Below, piece by piece: positions 1-10,867 of a stretch of DNA of 64,000 nt. The notes beneath the pieces are model-generated. The model ran no database searches. It saw nothing but the letters and a program-made list of their open reading frames with translations, and was not told the origin of the DNA. Where the stretch lies: assembly GCA_014529385.2 (NCBI GenBank), contig CM043965.1:11152412-11216411 (forward strand), written 5' to 3'. Source of the DNA: Adiantum capillus-veneris. Taxonomy: Eukaryota; Streptophyta; Polypodiopsida; Polypodiales; Pteridaceae. A program made the position numbers and the translations under genes. Position 1 is the first letter of the stretch; each line of letters opens with the position of its first letter.

Positions 1-640
1 ATGGATTTGTTGAAGCATCTCCTGTGTTAGTGGTAAATGATACTTTTTCAATCGGCACCCACTAATCCAATTTGGCATTTCTTCTTCTGCTGCTGTAGCA
101 AGTTTGACAGCTCCACTTTGTGATAAGTCACTAATCACAAAGGGTCCCATCCCTCGCTTTTTAAGTTTCTTGGCATGTTGCTTCAGGGTATAAACAAGTA
201 CATAGTCACCTGTTTTGAACTATTTTGTGCGCACATGCTTGTCAAAAAACTCTTTTTGTCTTCTCTTTTTAGCACAGATCGAAGCTACAGCTCTCAATCG
301 AAGTTCATCTAGATTTTCAAGATTTTCTATTCTTGAAGAGATCTCATGCCCTTTCCATTCTAAACGTTTCGCTACTCGTAGAGTTGGAATTAAAAGCTCT
401 ATGGGTAATATAGCGTTTAGACCAAACACCATGTTGTACAATGTTGTTTCTATTGATGTTTTGTAAGCTACCTTGTATGCCCATAGTATTGAGTGTAACT
501 GCTGATCCGAGTCTCTCCTTACTCTGATACAATTTTAGTCAGAACAATGCATAGTGTTTTATTTGTGGCCTCAACTTGTCCATTTGCCTGTGGATGATAT
601 GGAGCAGATTTTCTATGTATGACCATGAATTCCTCTAGCA
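1..640 (-). pseudogene. Element A integrase, C-terminal half (decayed)
   Basis: Minus-strand reading frames continue the integrase core: the region around 640-530 encodes the YHPQANGQVE segment that carries the catalytic glutamate, followed by frameshifts. Bases 441-220 encode a stretch resembling the conserved helix after the core. Bases about 200 to 1 encode a C-terminal domain with a GMGPFVI (GPY/F-type) motif and a basic tail ending near LKKYH. Such domains help integrase bind DNA and position insertion. Several stops and frame changes show that it is dead. It runs off the left edge. Confidence 0.7.
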
Positions 641-1560
641 GATATTCAATGACTTCATTAAGAAAATGTGTTCCTCGATACTGATAATTTCTATTGGTAG
701 TCCGTATCGTACAAAGACATTCTCATACAAAAATTGTGTAGTGGTTCTTGCGTCTGCTTTTTGTGTTGCCTTGGCTTCCACCCATTTTGTGAGATAGTCC
801 GTAGCCACAATGATATATTGGGTATGGGTGCGATATGCACGGGGTGAAATAGGCCCCACAAAATCAATGCCCCATTTTTCAAATGCCCTTGCTCCCATCA
901 TTGGTCGTAGTGGAATCTCATCTCTCTTTATTGGCACCGTGGTGTGCTGACATGCGTCACAACGCTTTACAAACTCCTCAGCATCCATATGCAATGTAGG
1001 CCACCATATTCCTACGATTTTGACAATTTTTGCCGTCTTATCGCTTTGAAAAATGGCCTCCACTTATTCCTCCATGTGCATGTTCTAGAATCAGTAGGTA
1101 TTCACTTTCACTTGCACAGATTCTAAGTTGATTATCCTTTCCTCGCTTATAGAGTTGATTCCCAATTAAATTAAACCGCGAGCGTCCAACTCTATAGCCC
1201 TTTTCCGCACTTTTGTTATGGTTTTAGGAAATGTCCTTGTTGTTAAGAAATCGATGATATATTGACTCCATGCAGGTGAAATGTTTACATGAAACAATGT
1301 CACGTGATCCACGAGTCGTTTGGCACTACATATAATACAATTGTTAACATACGCATGTGTGTCAGCATACATAGTTGGTCAATAAACTCCTAATTGTTTC
1401 AGTCATTGGTGTGTTTTCATTGTTGAACAATGAAATGCACAATCGTGGACGTGTGCTTCTTCAAGATAACACTCGAATTCCTCCGGATTTATACATAATC
1501 GTGGAATTTGGTCCGAGCCTAAATGATATAGTCGTCCTGCAATCAACTGGAAGTTTTTTG
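635..1560 (-). pseudogene. Element A integrase: zinc-binding domain and first part of catalytic core
   Basis: The minus-strand frames carry an HHCC-type zinc domain (a GGHFQ segment, then WWPTLHMDAEEF and CDAC), followed by the core motif WGIDFVGP with the first catalytic aspartate and TDYLTKWVEA. The second catalytic aspartate should follow in a VSDxG-type motif. Here the reading frame shifts at that point (about 680), apparently by loss of one base, so the ORF ends in unrelated residues. The upstream piece at 1372-1166 matches the linker between RNase H and integrase (SPAWSQYI, KVRKRAIELDARG). Integrase would join the cDNA to host DNA. The copy is inactive. Confidence 0.8.
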
Positions 1561-1564
1561 TTTG

Positions 1565-2266
1565 TCAAATTGTTTGTTGTTTGGATCTGTCTTCCTTGTT
1601 ATCAAATCTACCTCCAAAGGAAAGAATGCTAACAATTTCCTGAGACCATTTGGGTATCATTTCAATATTGAAAAGATAAGCATCAGGTATGTCATCATCT
1701 ACTCCTTCAAGAGCTTCCCCATTTTGCATCCTTGAAAGATGATCCGCCCGTAGATGAGTTTTACTCTTTTTGACCACCACTATGAAGTCAAAGTCTAGCA
1801 ATATAATAAACCAGCATACAACTCTCCCCGTATTGCATGGTTTATTTACTAGATATAAAAGAGCTTGATGATTTGTGAAGAACACAAATTTGTTTGCGAG
1901 CAAATAATGCCGAAATTTCTTTATAGCATAAATAATTCCTAACCCCTCTCTTTCAGTGGTTGTGTAGTTCTTTTCTGTACTATTTAGCTGTCGGCTTGCA
2001 TAGCAAACTGAGAAATCCATTGTCCCGTCTCTAAGTTGAGCCAGAATACTCCCAATTGCATATGCAGATGCATCGATGTGAACATGGAATATCTTTTCCC
2101 AATCTGGTGCTTTAAGTACATGTGTTGATAGAAGGTTTTCCTTAAGCTTTTGGAATGAAGTTTCACACTCCTCATTCCAGTTGAAACTGACTAATAAGCG
2201 ATACAGAGGTTGTGCAATGAATGCATACATATATATGAATCTTTGATAATATCCGCAGTGTCCCAT
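1565..2266 (-). pseudogene. Element A RNase H domain
   Basis: The 233-codon open frame starts with the end of the RT connection region (GHCGYYQRFI) and continues into a Ty3-type RNase H: FHVHIDASAYAIGSIL with the first catalytic Asp, CYASRQLNSTEKNYTTTEREGLGIIYAIKKFRHYL with the conserved Glu, and FFTNHQALLYL where the usual Asp of the TDH motif is Asn. It ends with the KTHLRADHLSRM tail. It would degrade the RNA of the RNA-DNA hybrid. It is separated from the RT frame at 2279 by a small frame change. The Asn substitution suggests loss of activity. Confidence 0.85.
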
Positions 2267-2278
2267 GAAGGATTGTAC

Positions 2279-3094
2279 TTATTTGGGATTAGTAGGCCTG
2301 GGCAAGTCTACTATGACTTTGATTTTGTCTAGGTCAGTGGTTATGCCATTTCTTGAGACAATATGTCCTAAGATGTGGCCTTGCCTAACCATAAAAATGC
2401 ACTTTTCCGGGTTAAGACAGATTCGATATGTTCTGCACTTCTCAAATACCTTTTGTAAATGGTCAATATGTTCTTCTCGTAGAAGAGAGTGGACACAGAG
2501 ATCATCCATAAATATTTTTAAGAATATTCTCAGGTATTCTTTGAATGCATGAGTCATCAACCTTTGGAAGGTAGCTGGGGCATTGGTTAAGCCAAAAGGC
2601 ATAACTCTATATGCATATATTCCCCATTCTGTGGCAAACGCTGTTTTTTGTTGATCCTCTACTGCAATTGCTAGTTGGTTATACCCTAAAAACCCATCTA
2701 GAAAGGAATAAGCCCGTTTTCCAGCCACCCTCTCAAGTACATGTTCTGTGATCGGCAAGGGATAATTATCCCTTATGGTGGCTGCATTTACTTTTTTGAG
2801 GTTCACACACACTCGCATCTTTCCGTTCTTTTTGGGGACAACCACAATGGGCGACACCCAATCTGTATGTTCAATTTCATAGATGAATTCAGCATCCATC
2901 AGCTTATCAATCTCCTCTTTGATTCGTTTAGCAAATGTGTCATTATATGTGTAAGGACGCTGTTTGCTAGGTTTGGCATCTGATTTCAACGGAATTGTAT
3001 GTTGGCATATCAATGGATTAACTCCTTTAAGGTCTTTGTAGGACCAAGCAAACACATCTTTATACTTCTTGAGAAGTTGTGTTAGCAGTTCTTC
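2279..3094 (-). pseudogene. Element A reverse transcriptase
   Basis: The frame reads through the pre-RT segment KDVFAWSYKDLKGV, then the RT blocks DWVSPIVVVPKKNGKMRVCV, FLDGFLGYNQLAIA, the MPFGLTNAPATFQRLM block, and IFMDDLCVHS, a FMDD form of the YxDD catalytic box. It ends near GHILGHIVSRNG. The arrangement and the FAWSY...CQHTIPL lead-in are typical of Tat/Athila-type plant elements. A TAA at 3095-3097 lies immediately upstream in the same frame. RNase H follows across a short frame change. The polymerase palm itself looks intact; the polyprotein does not. Confidence 0.88.
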
Positions 3095-3201
3095 TTATTC
3101 AGGCTCTAAATTAGTTGCGATATAGACCGGCTGAGGCTTTTCACCTGGCGCAGCGAGGTCTATCCGTTTTGTATTTTCCAGCCCATCGTAAGATTCCTGG
3201 T

Positions 3202-4504
3202 TTATTCTTTCCCTGAGACTGGGGGTGTCATTATGATTTTTCTGTCCTGGATGGTGAATTTTCGATAGTGGGATGGTACATTCATGTTTCCTTTTTCTGA
3301 CTCCTCCTTACCATCACTTTCTCCCTCAGTAGTCCATACCTCTCGTAATGACCGTTTTAGTTCTTGGTATTTCTTTTTACGCTCCATTTTGGTCCACTTT
3401 GGGTCTTTCGTTTTTTCCTGTTTTGATTGTTGAGATTTTTTTGATTTTGTGTATGTTTTAGCCTTCCATACCTGTTTTATTTTCTCTTGCGTTCCTTTCC
3501 TGTGCCCTGAAGTAATTGATCCCTGGTCTCCCCCTTGTGAATGCATATCAAAGTTCATTTGTGACCTTGCCTCAAATTCTTCAATAGGAGGTAAGATCTC
3601 ATTTTTCTCTTTTCTCATGCTATTCATTTGGTAGCTCACCCTGTTAGCTTCGTTGGCATCGTGGATTTGCTTCCACAGGTCATCTAGACCGTTACAATCC
3701 TTACCCATTTCTACCAATGTTTTATGCTGGAAACCATAAATAGTTTCATCTGTTGTATTTGGCACTATGATAGGTTCTCTCCTAGACTCAGAGGCAGTCA
3801 TGAGTCTCTCCTTCATATCTACTTGTTTCTCTAAAGTTGGTTTGATAAGGGTTGGAGCTGGTACTTTGTGCCAACTAGCAGGTTTACCAAGCGGGTTTTC
3901 TATCAAGGATTGGGATGTTTCAATCATCTTTCGACACATTTCCAACATTTTTTTTTCTATTTCTGCATATGGATAAGTCATCCATCTTTGCTCTTGGGTT
4001 TGGTGTTTTTAAGTGTGGCTTCGTATGCTTTTAAAAGTGCGTCTAACTGCTCATTTACCTTTTCTGCCAACAGTGATCCTACTGATCTTGCACTTTTTGG
4101 TTTTACTATTTGGGCCCTATGGTTGCCGCAGTCTGTGAGCTTAGACTAGTTAGATCCTCTAACTGCTCTAATCTATCCTTTGTGTGTTTTAACTCCTCGG
4201 CTAGAGCCATTTGCTCTCGTTCTCTCCTGGCTTTCATACGCGCCTTTCTAGCTTTCCAAGTGCTTCTCTAATTTTTCATTTCTGAACTTGGGGCATCGGT
4301 TTTTGGCTCTTCAATTATGGGTTCATTCGTCATTCTTTGAGCTTGGGCTCGTGTCACTGCCTGAATAGGTATTACAGTCTCGTTTTCTGATCCTCCACTA
4401 AAGGGCACTGCTTCCAGCATGTTCAAGGTAATTTTTGCTCCTTTGCTCGGGTTATTAGGGAAATTAGGAATCAAATGAGTAATTCCACACTGTGCAATAT
4501 GCGC
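3202..4504 (-). pseudogene. Element A gag C-terminal/spacer region (no protease motif)
   Basis: The frame starting at the N boundary encodes a segment ending in VIPIQAVTRAQAQRM, a motif also seen before the protease region of related plant elements. A strongly charged part follows (KARMKARREREQMALAEELKHT), then the open frame 3981-3202 rich in Lys, Glu and Ser. The copy at 48.2-49.7 kb (H) has the same block order, including VVTRAH, which supports assignment to gag/spacer. I could not find a D-T/S-G protease motif here, although it is expected upstream of RT. Function is inferred from position only. Confidence 0.55.
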
Positions 4505-5527
4505 TGTCAGGAAGTGCGCAGTGCGACTAGGAAAGCGTCGGGCCTCTGACTGTGAGGATTCGTTGCAAAATAAGGAAAGGCGTAGACGATTTGAAGCCAA
4601 AAACACAATAAAAAAGAACAAAAATCCAGCCATGAAAGCTCCACTTTGAAAAAGAACCAATACTAACTCAAAACTCTTGTGTGTGTGAAGATTAGGTGTA
4701 GCCTCGCTCCCAATTGCACAAATGCAGTGCTCATTCGACCTGTTAAAAACCCTAAATTTATGCTTCGATTCTTCGTTGTGACCATTTCATGGAAGATTCA
4801 GTACTTCATTGGAGAAGCCCAAGTAGTTATTTGAGGAGGGGAAACCCTAATTGGAGGCCTCAGAGCCTCAACCATGTAGTGGAAGCAGCACGGGGCTACA
4901 CGAGCACCCTGTAGAGGAATGGCTGTATCTCCTTGCTCATGTACCTAAATGAGCTCTTTATTGGCTCTAAAAATTTCCACACAACTTGAGAAAAAATGCC
5001 AGCATCGTTGATGTGGCATTTTGAGCTATTTTGAGCATTTTTAAGGCTATTTTTGACCATTTTTAGCCCAAAAATGTCACTTTTTGTCCGTTAAAAGCCC
5101 AAACGAGCTGGGAAAAATCCCTAAAATTGTGGGAAAATCCCATTGGGCTCAAATTTCATGTTGAATCTCATTTTCTCACTTGGTAACCACTTTGGACACG
5201 TCTTTTACGCCAACGCACGAAACCTGCTATTTTTGGCGGAGATTGCTCGCATTGAACTTTCTAGGCAAAACGAGCGTGCCACTTCGAAACACTTGACATT
5301 TTTACATTCCCAAAGAAAATTAAGCATATATTTATGTGAAAAAAAATCATTCCATAGTGCCACGTCGAGGGCCTCACTGTCCCCGCAAGGTATATACAGA
5401 GCTGCAAGCGTGGCATCTATTTTCGCATATATCACACTATGTACATAATAGCATTTGGTCCCACACATCATAAACATTAAGAGTGAGGTAGATATTATTA
5501 TTTTAATATTATGCACGTTACATGGCA
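4505..5527 (-). repeat. Element N 3' LTR
   Basis: Direct copy of 12172-13175. It starts TGTCAGG on the plus strand and ends CATGGCA, so on the minus strand it is TGCCATG...CTGACA. It contains a TATATA stretch near 5390. It differs from its partner by about 40 substitutions, an extra ~25-35 bp near 4760 and a missing ~13 bp near 5060. Confidence 0.88.
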
Positions 5528-5549
5528 CGACATCCACCCCCTCTAAACC
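5528..5549 (-). other. Element N polypurine tract
   Basis: On the minus strand, immediately 5' of the 3' LTR, lies a purine-rich run (TTAGAGGGGGTGGATG). In LTR elements such a run primes plus-strand DNA synthesis. Position and composition fit. Confidence 0.7.
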
Positions 5550-5716
5550 TGCACATCCGCCGGCATGTGCCACACATATCTTTTGCAGGTTCAGTCTTCA
5601 TTCAAGTCAACATACATATCAATTTCGTCATCACCTGCAACGAAATCTAATGCATTATCCTCTTGTTCTTCATCCACATCCATAGCATTTTCATCAGAGC
5701 CTTCATTTTGACCTTC

Positions 5717-6928
5717 CTATGAATCAAAGGGATCTGTATCACCTCTTCTTTTGAATAACTTGATTCTTTTCCCTGCAATGGGAATCTTCATTTGTGTCCC
5801 ATCTAATTCATTCAAGGTATAAGTTGCATTCCTATGTACATGCTGAACCACATAAGGACCAAACCATATCTTTGAAAGCTTTCTTATTGTTGAATGTTGG
5901 TTTTCAAGACTACTGTCATTCAAGGTATAAGTTGCATTCCCATGTACATGCTGAACCACATAAGGACCAAACCATCTCTTTGAAAGCTTTCTTATTGTTG
6001 AATGTTGGTTTTCAAGACTACTGTCATACACCAACACCCAATCACCTTCTTCAATAGCTTTAGGTATGAGCCTATGCCTCTTATAAAATTTGTCCTTATT
6101 CTTTAACCTTGCATCTTTCAATCGTGCTACTGCAATCTCAATATCTTGGGGCCTTCTTTCTAACTGTTGTATGCGCAAAGCAAGAATATCTTCCCTACTC
6201 ATTCCATCTTCCCAAGGCAATACATTCCATGTGGGAATTACATCCTCAATTGGCATTATAGGTTTCTGACCATACATCAACTCAAAAGGCATATAACCAG
6301 TAACCGAGCTATGAGTTGTACGATCAGCCCATAAAGCATAAGGCAATAACCTAGGCCACTCTCCCATTTTACCTTTGCAGGCCTTAGCCAAAGCTTTAAT
6401 GATAGGAGGATTTCCACGCTCTGATTTTCCATTTCCCTCAGGATTATATGCAGTAGTGAGAGCAATTTTAATGCCCAACCTAGAGAAAAACTCCCTTGCT
6501 TTGTCAGCATCCGCTGTTATTTTCTCAACACAGCCATAACGGCTAATTACATCATCCAAGAGGAACTTACATATCCCTTCTGTGATTCTTGTTCTTAGAG
6601 CATGACCTTCAACTTGGTTGGTTAAGTCTTCTCGTGCAAGCACTATGTATCTCATTTGACATAAGCCCAATAGCATTGTAACCAGATCTACTACACACTT
6701 GTAATGCATGGCCAATGGGTAAGTAGGGTGCAACCCATCACGATGACGTACATTTGAATACATTTGACAGGTTTCACAGGACTCCACAAAGTGAGATACA
6801 TCTTTATACATACCTTTCCACCAATACCTCTCTTTCATTTTAGTAAAGGTGGCCCATACACCTCTATGTCCAGCATAAAGACTCTCATGAAACTTTTTCA
6901 TAAGCTCATTTTGAGCGTCCTTTATCAT
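5717..6928 (-). CDS. Element N integrase
   Basis: An uninterrupted 403-codon frame carries an HHCC zinc domain (FHESLYAGH...KERYWWKGMY...CETC), an RNase-H-fold core and a GPY/F-type C-terminal domain (RWFGPYVVQHV). The catalytic Glu lies in GNGKSERG. The second Asp is in ITAD, but only 29 residues separate it from the Glu instead of the usual ~35, so about six residues appear to be deleted next to the catalytic Asp. The first-Asp region reads VVDLVTM. The C-terminal domain contains a 36-residue tandem duplication (5811-6026). It would integrate the cDNA, but the shortened core suggests it is inactive despite the open frame. Confidence 0.85.
   Translation of the reverse strand: MIKDAQNELMKKFHESLYAGHRGVWATFTKMKERYWWKGMYKDVSHFVESCETCQMYSNVRHRDGLHPTYPLAMHYKCVVDLVTMLLGLCQMRYIVLAREDLTNQVEGHALRTRITEGICKFLLDDVISRYGCVEKITADADKAREFFSRLGIKIALTTAYNPEGNGKSERGNPPIIKALAKACKGKMGEWPRLLPYALWADRTTHSSVTGYMPFELMYGQKPIMPIEDVIPTWNVLPWEDGMSREDILALRIQQLERRPQDIEIAVARLKDARLKNKDKFYKRHRLIPKAIEEGDWVLVYDSSLENQHSTIRKLSKRWFGPYVVQHVHGNATYTLNDSSLENQHSTIRKLSKIWFGPYVVQHVHRNATYTLNELDGTQMKIPIAGKRIKLFKRRGDTDPFDS
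5811..6026 (-). repeat. 108-bp tandem duplication inside N integrase
   Basis: Two adjacent copies (5811-5918 and 5919-6026) differ at only a few bases. They encode two successive copies of a 36-residue block containing RKLSK(R/I)WFGPYVVQHVH, so the GPY/F motif is doubled in frame. The small number of differences suggests a fairly recent event. Confidence 0.92.
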
Positions 6929-7193
6929 TCACGACTCTCATTGGCATTCCATTTCTTTGTTTTGGATGCTTCCATAAGTACCTATCTTTCAAAAAGTATC
7001 CATAGGTCTTTCTCCGTATTCTTTTGAACTCTTGATCAGTCCACCCTTCTTGCCTTGTCAAAGTGCTCAGATAGCGTCCAATGAGCAACCAGTCACCACC
7101 TTGATATAGGTCCTTTGTAAATGACTCAAGTGCATTTGACAGGCAAACATGATCAGCCTTGGCATGAGAGATACTATAGAACTGTGTGCCTAC
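6906..7193 (-). pseudogene. Element N pol spacer before integrase
   Basis: The minus frame encodes VGTQFYSIS near its start, then GGDWLLIGRYLSTL and KRIRRKTYGYFLKDRYLWKHP, resembling the linker between RNase H and integrase in this element type. It overlaps the integrase frame by a few bases in a different frame. It is separated from the RNase H end by the 7194-7653 insertion. It has no catalytic motif of its own. Confidence 0.6.
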
Positions 7194-7653
7194 CATTAGG
7201 AAAATTTTGAACTCATTTTTGGGCCTTTTAAGAGTGCCACATCATCAAAGTTGTACAAAAGAAAGCAACCCGGTAGACCCCTCTAAATATTGCTTAGAAC
7301 CCCATGATAAGACCTGTCATTGGAAAGTTCTTGAAAAATGGATTCTAAAGAGCCAAGGTCCGAAAAGTTTGGATGACTTCTATGAAAGTTATGCCATTTT
7401 TTTTCAATCAGGCAGGTTTTGTTACCGTTACGGTAATCTAAAATCACATTTTTCTATATCTACATGAAGGCAATGTCCGATACATGCATGCTATATATCA
7501 ATAGATAGCATTTGAAGAGCAGATTCTAAATATCCAACCTCTGATGAGTTTGGATCTTATTTGAAAAAAATTTACCGATCCCCACTTTTTGAAAGCTATG
7601 CCACATCAACAATTCTTACAAGGCCCATTTTTGAGTCCAAACTTTTCCTAATG
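7194..7653. mobile_element. Small inverted-repeat DNA element (MITE-like), 460 bp
   Basis: The segment begins CATTAGGAAAA and ends with its reverse complement; the inverted arms match over about 34 bp (both continue to GGGCCTT) and perhaps further (both contain a GCCACATCA-like segment). It interrupts N's pol between the RNase H tail and the pre-integrase spacer, and has no coding capacity. A TA dinucleotide sits at both edges (7197-7198 and 7649-7650), which would fit a Tc1/mariner-type target site if the element is 7199-7648, but the symmetry extends outside it. Superfamily is not established. Confidence 0.75.
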
Positions 7654-7659
7654 ATCATC

Positions 7660-8295
7660 GCCCTCGACAACCATGTCTTCTTCTTTTTCATACCTTGCTC
7701 TTGAAAGCATATCCGCAACTAGATTATCTTTCCCTGCAATATGCTTAAATTATGGATTCAAGGACTTTATGTAGGAAATCCATCTCAACATAGCAATGTC
7801 GGGAGTTAAGCAACTTGTTATCATTCCAAGAAGGGGTAGACAATCAGTCTCCACTATTACATTTGCTCCTATCAAATACTCTTTCTCACATTTCAAAACT
7901 GTGACTACTCCCCATAACTCTCGTTTTACCTGTGGATAGTTGCGTTGATGAGCACTTAGGACTTTTGCTCCAAACCTCACCACATATCGCTTGCCATCAT
8001 TATCATCTTGCCCAATCGCCCATCCAATTCCTGTGGGGCTAGTATCCACTGTCACAATTACATATCTTCCACATTCATAGTTTGCTTTTCTCAAAGTTGG
8101 AGACATAAGAAGCAAATTCTTTAATTTCCTCATGGCATGTGTGTGCACTTCTTCCCATTGAAACTTTTGGTTCTTTTTCAAAAGTTGATACAAAGGCTCT
8201 GCTACATGTGCATAATGCGGAATCCAGATAACATAAAACACACATGCACCCAAGAACCTTCGAACCTCAGTGACATTTATACATTTCTCTTTCAT
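7660..8295 (-). pseudogene. Element N RNase H domain
   Basis: The open frame 8295-7750 carries the post-RT segment (EVRRFLGACVFYVIWIPHYA) and RNase H: YVIVTVDTSPTGIGWAIG with the first catalytic Asp, RNYPQVKRELWGVVTVLK with the Glu, and VIVETDCLPLLGMI with the TD motif. After a stop at 7750 the frame continues as a KHIAGKDNLVADMLSRARY tail, typical of the end of RNase H, up to the DNA element at 7653. The key residues look preserved. Confidence 0.85.
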
Positions 8296-8370
8296 TCTCT
8301 AGATTGCATCAATCTTTGCAGGACAAGGCCTTCTACCATATGTCCCGCACATATGTCCCACAATAAGAAC

Positions 8371-9030
8371 TTAATTCACACCAAACATTGACTTTTGGCC
8401 AGACAAGGTAAGGTTCACCTCTTCCAACCTTGACAAGATATTATCACAATCGTTGATATGGGTTGTCACATACTTTTGGCACCCCCTCAAGTCTAGAGCC
8501 ACATATTTATCACTTACATCACATCCTTTGATTGGAACATCATCAAGGAAAGGCATTGTAGTTTGCGGTACGAAGTCACGTAGGACTTTGTTCATACCAT
8601 TCATCATGTGTGCAACTGAATTCGTTGCCCCCTGAGGTAAGGTGCACATTCTTACTAAACCCAAGGGTGTCCTAATGGTAGTCAAGTCCCTGATTTCCAT
8701 TGCTAGTTGGAACTGATCATACCCTGAGTACAAATCTCCCATAGAATATATTGCCCTTCCTACAAATGCCTCTGCAAACTCATCGACAATTGTCCCTATA
8801 CCCACATTTCTGATTGTCACCTTATTTACAGGTTGCATATCCTGAATAAAGCGTAAAGAAACATTTTTCTTTGGAACTGTGAACCACCTGTTTGAATACA
8901 AAGCACAAGAAGGCTCCAAGATACCCATCTTGATCTTTTCACTAAGCAACTCAATGAGTTTTGGCAAATGAGCCTTTGGAACAGGAATAGGTCTCAAGTT
9001 CCAAGGTACATGAGGGATAGTGAAGATCAA
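8371..9030 (-). pseudogene. Element N reverse transcriptase (divergent type)
   Basis: The frame encodes IFTIPHVPWNLRPIPVPKAH, then NRWFTVPKK, LRFIQDMQPVNKVTIRN, DLYSGYDQFQLAM, LVRMCTLPQGATNSVAHM and MPFLDDVPIKGC. FLDD replaces the common YxDD box. The PHVPWNL...RMCTLPQGATNSVAHM pattern differs from the MPFGLTNAPATFQ block of elements A, B and G. I associate it with a separate Ty3 branch known from fungi and non-flowering plants; this is memory-based, not computed. The frame is broken from the RNase H frame by stops near 8371-8300. Confidence 0.85.
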
Positions 9031-9841
9031 CGTAGGAGCAACAATGGATGGATCAACACACCCTATCCATAAGGCTCAAATGCAAAAGCTTTTCCGTGTT
9101 TGGCAAGCATGTCTTCAAAGCATATCTTTTCAGCTTTTGTCAAACTATCCTCGCAACCAACCTTTAACTCTTTCAAGAATCCTTTGTGAACTTGTGTCCA
9201 ATCTTGCTTGGGTTACGAAGGCTAGGTTGCAAAGCATCTTGCTCCATCTTATTTGTGCAATATTTTGGTAGAGGTAATGCCACTTGTTTCAGTTTCTTTG
9301 CCACGGACTTATACTTAGTCTCCACTCGTACATCAACACCTTGAGCATTTTTGAAATCTTCAATGACCTTGTACATTTCTATTGAGCATACTTTCACAAC
9401 CTCACTTCCCATATGCAAATTGCAATCCATTAAAGACTCCAAATCTTGCATAGTATCCACAAAAGAACACTCATCAAACACACCTGCAATGCATTCATCA
9501 TCTTCTAGCAAAGCATTCATCTTCAAACGTCTTTGTACACTATTTACATGTTGTCGTTCACCCGGATTTAAGTCCTCACACTCTGTAAAAGCAATAGATC
9601 CATAGTCTGATAATCCTACAAAACCTGTAGAAAATGTATCCTTTGCATATACATCATGCGATAACCTTTCTCTTCTTGTACCACTGCAATCCCGCTCTAC
9701 AATGGTACATGGACAAAACCCCTCATATCCCTGTAGTCCTTGAATTCTTTGTTCGTCTTTGGCAAGGTTGCTCTCTAAGACTTTCACGGTTCCTTTCATG
9801 GTCCACACACACAGTAAGGAATTGTACTGCACGCTTCCCAT
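9031..9841 (-). pseudogene. Element N protease-RT spacer
   Basis: An open frame of 222 codons (9841-9173) and a short frameshifted continuation link protease to RT. The last part (KYKSVAKKLKQVALPLP, LRNPSKIGHKFT) reads as the lead-in of the polymerase. The rest is acidic and Cys-containing with no recognised domain. Confidence 0.55.
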
Positions 9842-9880
9842 CCCTGCTCCTTATTCTTGCATAAGCTGACCCATCATCCA

Positions 9881-10813
9881 TCACCTTGGTTTCCATGCGA
9901 GTAGCTGTGATGTATGGCTGTCCAAGGATAAGAGGATATGAGACATCTCCTGTACAAAGAAATTTTTGTCATGTTTCACATCCCCAATAGTCACCTTTAC
10001 ATTTGGACAAGCTCCGTACAGCTCCCCTGATGAGTTGTTTGCTGCACGAATCATCCATCCATGATTTATATCAATTGGCCATTTTCCTTTTTGATAAAGA
10101 CTCTTTGACATGAGGTTAATTTCTGACCCATGATCTATCAACGCAATGTATGGCTCTTCCAAGTCTCCCACTTTTACCAACGTCTCAGTAGTTGCTCTTG
10201 CCCAGTGACTATTCAAGTAGTAGCTCTTGTGAGTGGTCTCTACTTCATCTTCATCATCCAAGAAGCGAACATGTTTTACTCCTCCCCTAGACTTGTAGCA
10301 TCCAACAATAGTTTCATCACCTTGTTTGCCATAGATCTGTACACCCTGTGCATTTAAAGTCTCTTCTTCACCCTGTACATGGATAGATTCAGTAAGAGAC
10401 TGCCGCTTCCTCTTTATGATATCAATTATTTCTTTGTGGAATTCCCACTTTGCTATACCAAGGACCTCACCCAAGGTAAATTCCACCTTACTGTTTAGAA
10501 TCCTCTCTTCCAAAACCTTTTTGAGATCCGTTGCTGCCTCTATATCGGATTGGAGTTTGTAGGCCGGACCCTTTGCTTTGGATTTTGTTGCATCCTTCTT
10601 CTTGTCTTTAGAGTCTTCTTGCATAGGCACTTCGGGGACAGGCATTTGTTGCGGGGAAGGTGATCTAGGAGGCACTGTGTCATTTCTACCTCCACTCCTC
10701 GTTTCCCGCTTTGAAGTCACTTCATCCACATTATCGCGCCTATGTTTCTCTTCAACAATGGCCTCATTTGCTTGACATTTGGCAATATATGCATGCACTG
10801 AAAAAGAGTCCAC
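9881..10813 (-). pseudogene. Element N protease region
   Basis: The 310-codon frame has a charged, Pro- and Lys-rich N-terminal part, then a retropepsin-like core: PYIALIDHGSEINLMS, with DHG in place of the usual DTG/DSG, and NVKVTIGDVKHDKNFFVQ. Shortly after, the frame shifts (about 9945) and the sequence continues in another frame with a LGQPYITATRMETKV-type segment, the usual second half of the protease. It would cleave the polyprotein. It is broken by that frameshift. Confidence 0.75.
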
Positions 10814-10867
10814 AGGGTCATTCCAACTTGTTTCAAGCCGAATTCAATCTCCAGCTTCATGTAAAAC

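Noticed and set aside
5205-5573. Minus-strand ORF, with a similar one at 12805-13236
   Set aside because: Both lie within or across the N LTRs and are similar only because the LTRs are. They have no domain and are not kept as a gene.
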